From contig DKJQ01000167.1 of assembly GCA_002454845.1 (NCBI GenBank), positions 1-6,218 of the forward strand: 6,218 bases of DNA. The letters are read 5' to 3'. The position numbers and the translations under genes were made by a program. Numbering within the stretch: position 1 is the first letter of the stretch; the number at the start of each line of letters is the position of its first letter. This document shows positions 4,178-6,218 of the stretch, piece by piece. A model generated the notes under the pieces. That model had not been told where the DNA came from, did not search any database, and saw only the letters and a program-made list of their open reading frames with translations. This DNA comes from Ignavibacteria bacterium UBA6688. GTDB lineage: Bacteria > Bacteroidota > Ignavibacteria > UBA10030.

Positions 4178-6218
4178 TTACTTGACCAGCAACATTTTGT
4201 GGACAATGGTGCGTTCACTCGTTCTTAAAACACCGTAATATGTCCCTGCGCTTAACCTGGAAGCATCAAAATTCCGTGCATACCTCCCCGGGGGAAGAAA
4301 TTCATCTAAAAGGCGCATGACCTGTTGCCCGAGCATGTTATAAACGGAAAGTGTCACCCGATCTCCGGCCGGAAGTTCAAACTGAATTCTTGTTGACGGA
4401 TTGAATGGGTTGGGATAGCTCTCGAGGCGTATTTCAGGGGTTGAGGCATTCGCCTTCCTTGGCAATTCCTTTTTGGCGGAAGACGTTTGAGCGAACGAAG
4501 GTGCACTTTGTGGTGCACAGATGCTTTCGACCACATATGCCGGACCATCATCGACAACTTCATGACCCTTCCCCTGGTCACGCGGGACAATGATTTCATA
4601 CTGCGCTGTCTGGCTGTTCCCACTAGGATCGCTCACTTCAAGATGAACCGTGTAGACACGGCCATTACCCCGCCCATCCCTATCGACTCTCAATTGAACA
4701 GATCGGCAATCGTTGCTGATGATAATATCTTGCTCGGTGTTAGGGTTTGAGCTGTTCTTTGTCGGCTCATCCGAACTTACTGCAACGATTCTTGCTTGAG
4801 CGACCGGTATCGACCCAGCCTGATCGTCCTGAATTGACAAAACGATATCCTCAAGAGTGATTGTTTCTAAGATGCGATTTGCGGGCCACAACGTTCTCGA
4901 ATCAAGGAGGGTAACAATAGGAGGAGTTGCATCTCCCATTCTGTATGCTCCAATTCCATTGCGGGCGGCGATTACGTAGAAGTCGACTGCATGAGGAGAT
5001 AGAATGTGGACCGCCACATCGCCGGCGCCGGAAACGGCCAGTCCAGCAAACAACGGATCCGTAACCCCGACCCGTTGCGCCAAGCCGGGGCCCGCAGTGA
5101 CATCCAGGACCAGCCCGTTTTCCTTGTCGACGGAATATTGGTACGTCACAAGATACTTTGACCCTCCAAATTCAAAATATTTGATGGCATTATTTCCTGT
5201 TCCGCCCACAAGATTCACATCCACACTCCCCAGGTGGATCCCGGTTGGATCGTAGAGTCTCACGGTACCTTGGGCGCCGTTTGAGTTCACATAAAACGAA
5301 GACCTGCCCGTTGTGAGAGGCGCGACCGAGGGGGAAAAATTCACAATCTGATCGCTGAGGGTGATCTCTTCAACGGCAAAACTTTCGGCACCGTCGGTGG
5401 TCGTAAAGCGGAGCACTTTGTTGGTGTTAGTAGCTGCTGTGTACAGCGTTAAAGAGTTGTCAGCGGCAGATCCGACGACAGTAATCCGGTCACCTAGGCG
5501 ATACGGTTTCTCGTTGTAAGAGATGACCAACTCGGGTGATTGATCCTCAGCGGTCCATTTGTATATTTTGAAAGGCTCATTTGGGCCGGTTGCTGAAGTT
5601 GTCACATTTGAAACAAAGATTAACCCATCAGACGATACTTCAACATCGCTCACCGCAAGATCAACCTGGCTCGAGAGAACGGTAACTCCGCCCGATACGC
5701 CATCCAATGGTAATGTCCCAAGATCGGCGCCTGTGATCAGGTCGAGGATACGAACGCTGAGTGCATTCAGTTGGCTCTGAACTGCAAACGCGCGCCGCTT
5801 TCCTCCGATGATTCCGACTGCAACCCCTCTGTTCACTGTCCAATTGGATGGGATCCAATCCGGGAGAGTTCCATTCTTAAATGATCGTTCCCAGAGGGTT
5901 GGGAAAATGGGCTCGGTCGTGAAGGAAAATACGGGTGACCAATCGCTCATTCCGATCGCCGAGATTGCGCGGACACGCCAGTAATAGAGAGAGCTCCCGG
6001 AAAGCCCGTTGGTAGTGAATGAAGTGGCGGCAATGTTCATCTGATCAACAAGGGGTGAAGAGAATGAGCTTCCTGATGAAATCTGGAGTTGATAGGTCCC
6101 GATGTGATCCGCGTGGGTCCACATCAGCATCGGAGTGGTAGCGACGTTTGTAGCGCCGTCGATGGGGGAAACCAGGGTCGGGATAGCAGGCGGACCAAAG
6201 GGGAACTCTGATTCAAGG
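4178..6218 (-). CDS. T9SS-secreted multidomain protein (N-terminus outside window)
   Basis: The reading frame has no stop up to the right edge, so the 679 residues visible are the C-terminal part of a longer protein; the ATG at 6130 lies inside a domain and is not the start. Numbered from the edge, residues 9-102 form a fibronectin type III domain (PTLVSPIDGATNV at the start, YYWRVRA, SFTTE at the end). Residues 106-428 are a beta-rich region with RGVAVG, GGVTVLSSQVDLAVSDVEVS and YRLGDRITVVGSAADNS, resembling propeller-like DUF4623-type domains; that name is from memory. Residues 429-548 are an Ig-like domain (TLWPAN, SSDEPTKN, GRVYTVHLEVSDPSGNS). A low-complexity linker follows, then the type IX sorting domain (598-679) with YPNPFNPST, VYNMLGQQV and LSAGTYYGVL, ending HKMLLVK. 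The product should cross the outer membrane by T9SS and remain on the surface or be released, with the sorting domain cleaved. No catalytic motif is seen; binding or adhesion is possible. A terminator hairpin follows the stop. Confidence 0.92.
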   Translation of the reverse strand, partial: LESEFPFGPPAIPTLVSPIDGATNVATTPMLMWTHADHIGTYQLQISSGSSFSSPLVDQMNIAATSFTTNGLSGSSLYYWRVRAISAIGMSDWSPVFSFTTEPIFPTLWERSFKNGTLPDWIPSNWTVNRGVAVGIIGGKRRAFAVQSQLNALSVRILDLITGADLGTLPLDGVSGGVTVLSSQVDLAVSDVEVSSDGLIFVSNVTTSATGPNEPFKIYKWTAEDQSPELVISYNEKPYRLGDRITVVGSAADNSLTLYTAATNTNKVLRFTTTDGAESFAVEEITLSDQIVNFSPSVAPLTTGRSSFYVNSNGAQGTVRLYDPTGIHLGSVDVNLVGGTGNNAIKYFEFGGSKYLVTYQYSVDKENGLVLDVTAGPGLAQRVGVTDPLFAGLAVSGAGDVAVHILSPHAVDFYVIAARNGIGAYRMGDATPPIVTLLDSRTLWPANRILETITLEDIVLSIQDDQAGSIPVAQARIVAVSSDEPTKNSSNPNTEQDIIISNDCRSVQLRVDRDGRGNGRVYTVHLEVSDPSGNSQTAQYEIIVPRDQGKGHEVVDDGPAYVVESICAPQSAPSFAQTSSAKKELPRKANASTPEIRLESYPNPFNPSTRIQFELPAGDRVTLSVYNMLGQQVMRLLDEFLPPGRYARNFDASRLSAGTYYGVLRTSERTIVHKMLLVK

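Noticed and set aside
4487..4750. Plus-strand open frame inside the T9SS protein gene
   Set aside because: It is antisense to the recognisable Ig-like domain and has no coding character.
6128..6130. ATG as start of the T9SS-secreted protein
   Set aside because: The frame continues without a stop to the window edge and the upstream codons complete the first strands of the FN3 domain (PTLVSPIDGATNV), so the gene begins outside the window.

Overview
The window most likely comes from a member of the Bacteroidota/Ignavibacteria (FCB) group. The main evidence is the minus-strand protein at the right end. It finishes with a textbook type IX secretion (T9SS) C-terminal sorting domain (YPNPFNPST near its start, YNMLGQQV in the middle, a final Lys), and its domain mix of FN3, propeller-like and Ig-like segments is common in Ignavibacteria-type genomes. 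Shine-Dalgarno sequences are weak or absent throughout, which fits that group. Assignment below the group level is inference.

Left part (1-2638, plus strand): two genes 22 bp apart form the visible end of an operon. The first encodes an exported alpha/beta hydrolase with a GFSAG serine motif. The second encodes a CoA-acylating aldehyde dehydrogenase of the EutE/PduP/AdhE-N type. Its body is followed by a Pro/Ala-rich linker and a terminal amphipathic helix, the layout of a bacterial microcompartment (BMC) encapsulation peptide. No shell gene is visible, so a BMC locus would have to lie elsewhere, perhaps to the left of the window.

Middle (2639-3410, plus strand): an inverted repeat built of CAC(G/A)AAG units separates the operon from a 3-methyladenine DNA glycosylase (Mpg/AAG family). 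An imperfect GC-rich palindrome lies in frame inside the glycosylase gene and encodes a longer than usual surface loop. A related half-copy lies at about 4003-4039 in an intergenic stretch.

Middle right (3424-3936, minus strand): a small acidic protein gene overlaps the start of a nucleotidyltransferase gene that has lost its centre and changed frame. This looks like a decayed two-gene cassette, possibly toxin-antitoxin-like, whose small first gene survives. The stretch 3937-4124 holds a candidate promoter, the repeat half-copy and no gene.

Right part (4125-6218, minus strand): a terminator hairpin lies 33 bp beyond the stop of the large T9SS-secreted protein, whose N-terminus is beyond the window edge.

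No complete new system is visible. The points most worth following are the BMC-type tail on the dehydrogenase, the palindrome inside a DNA repair gene, and the broken nucleotidyltransferase with its surviving partner.
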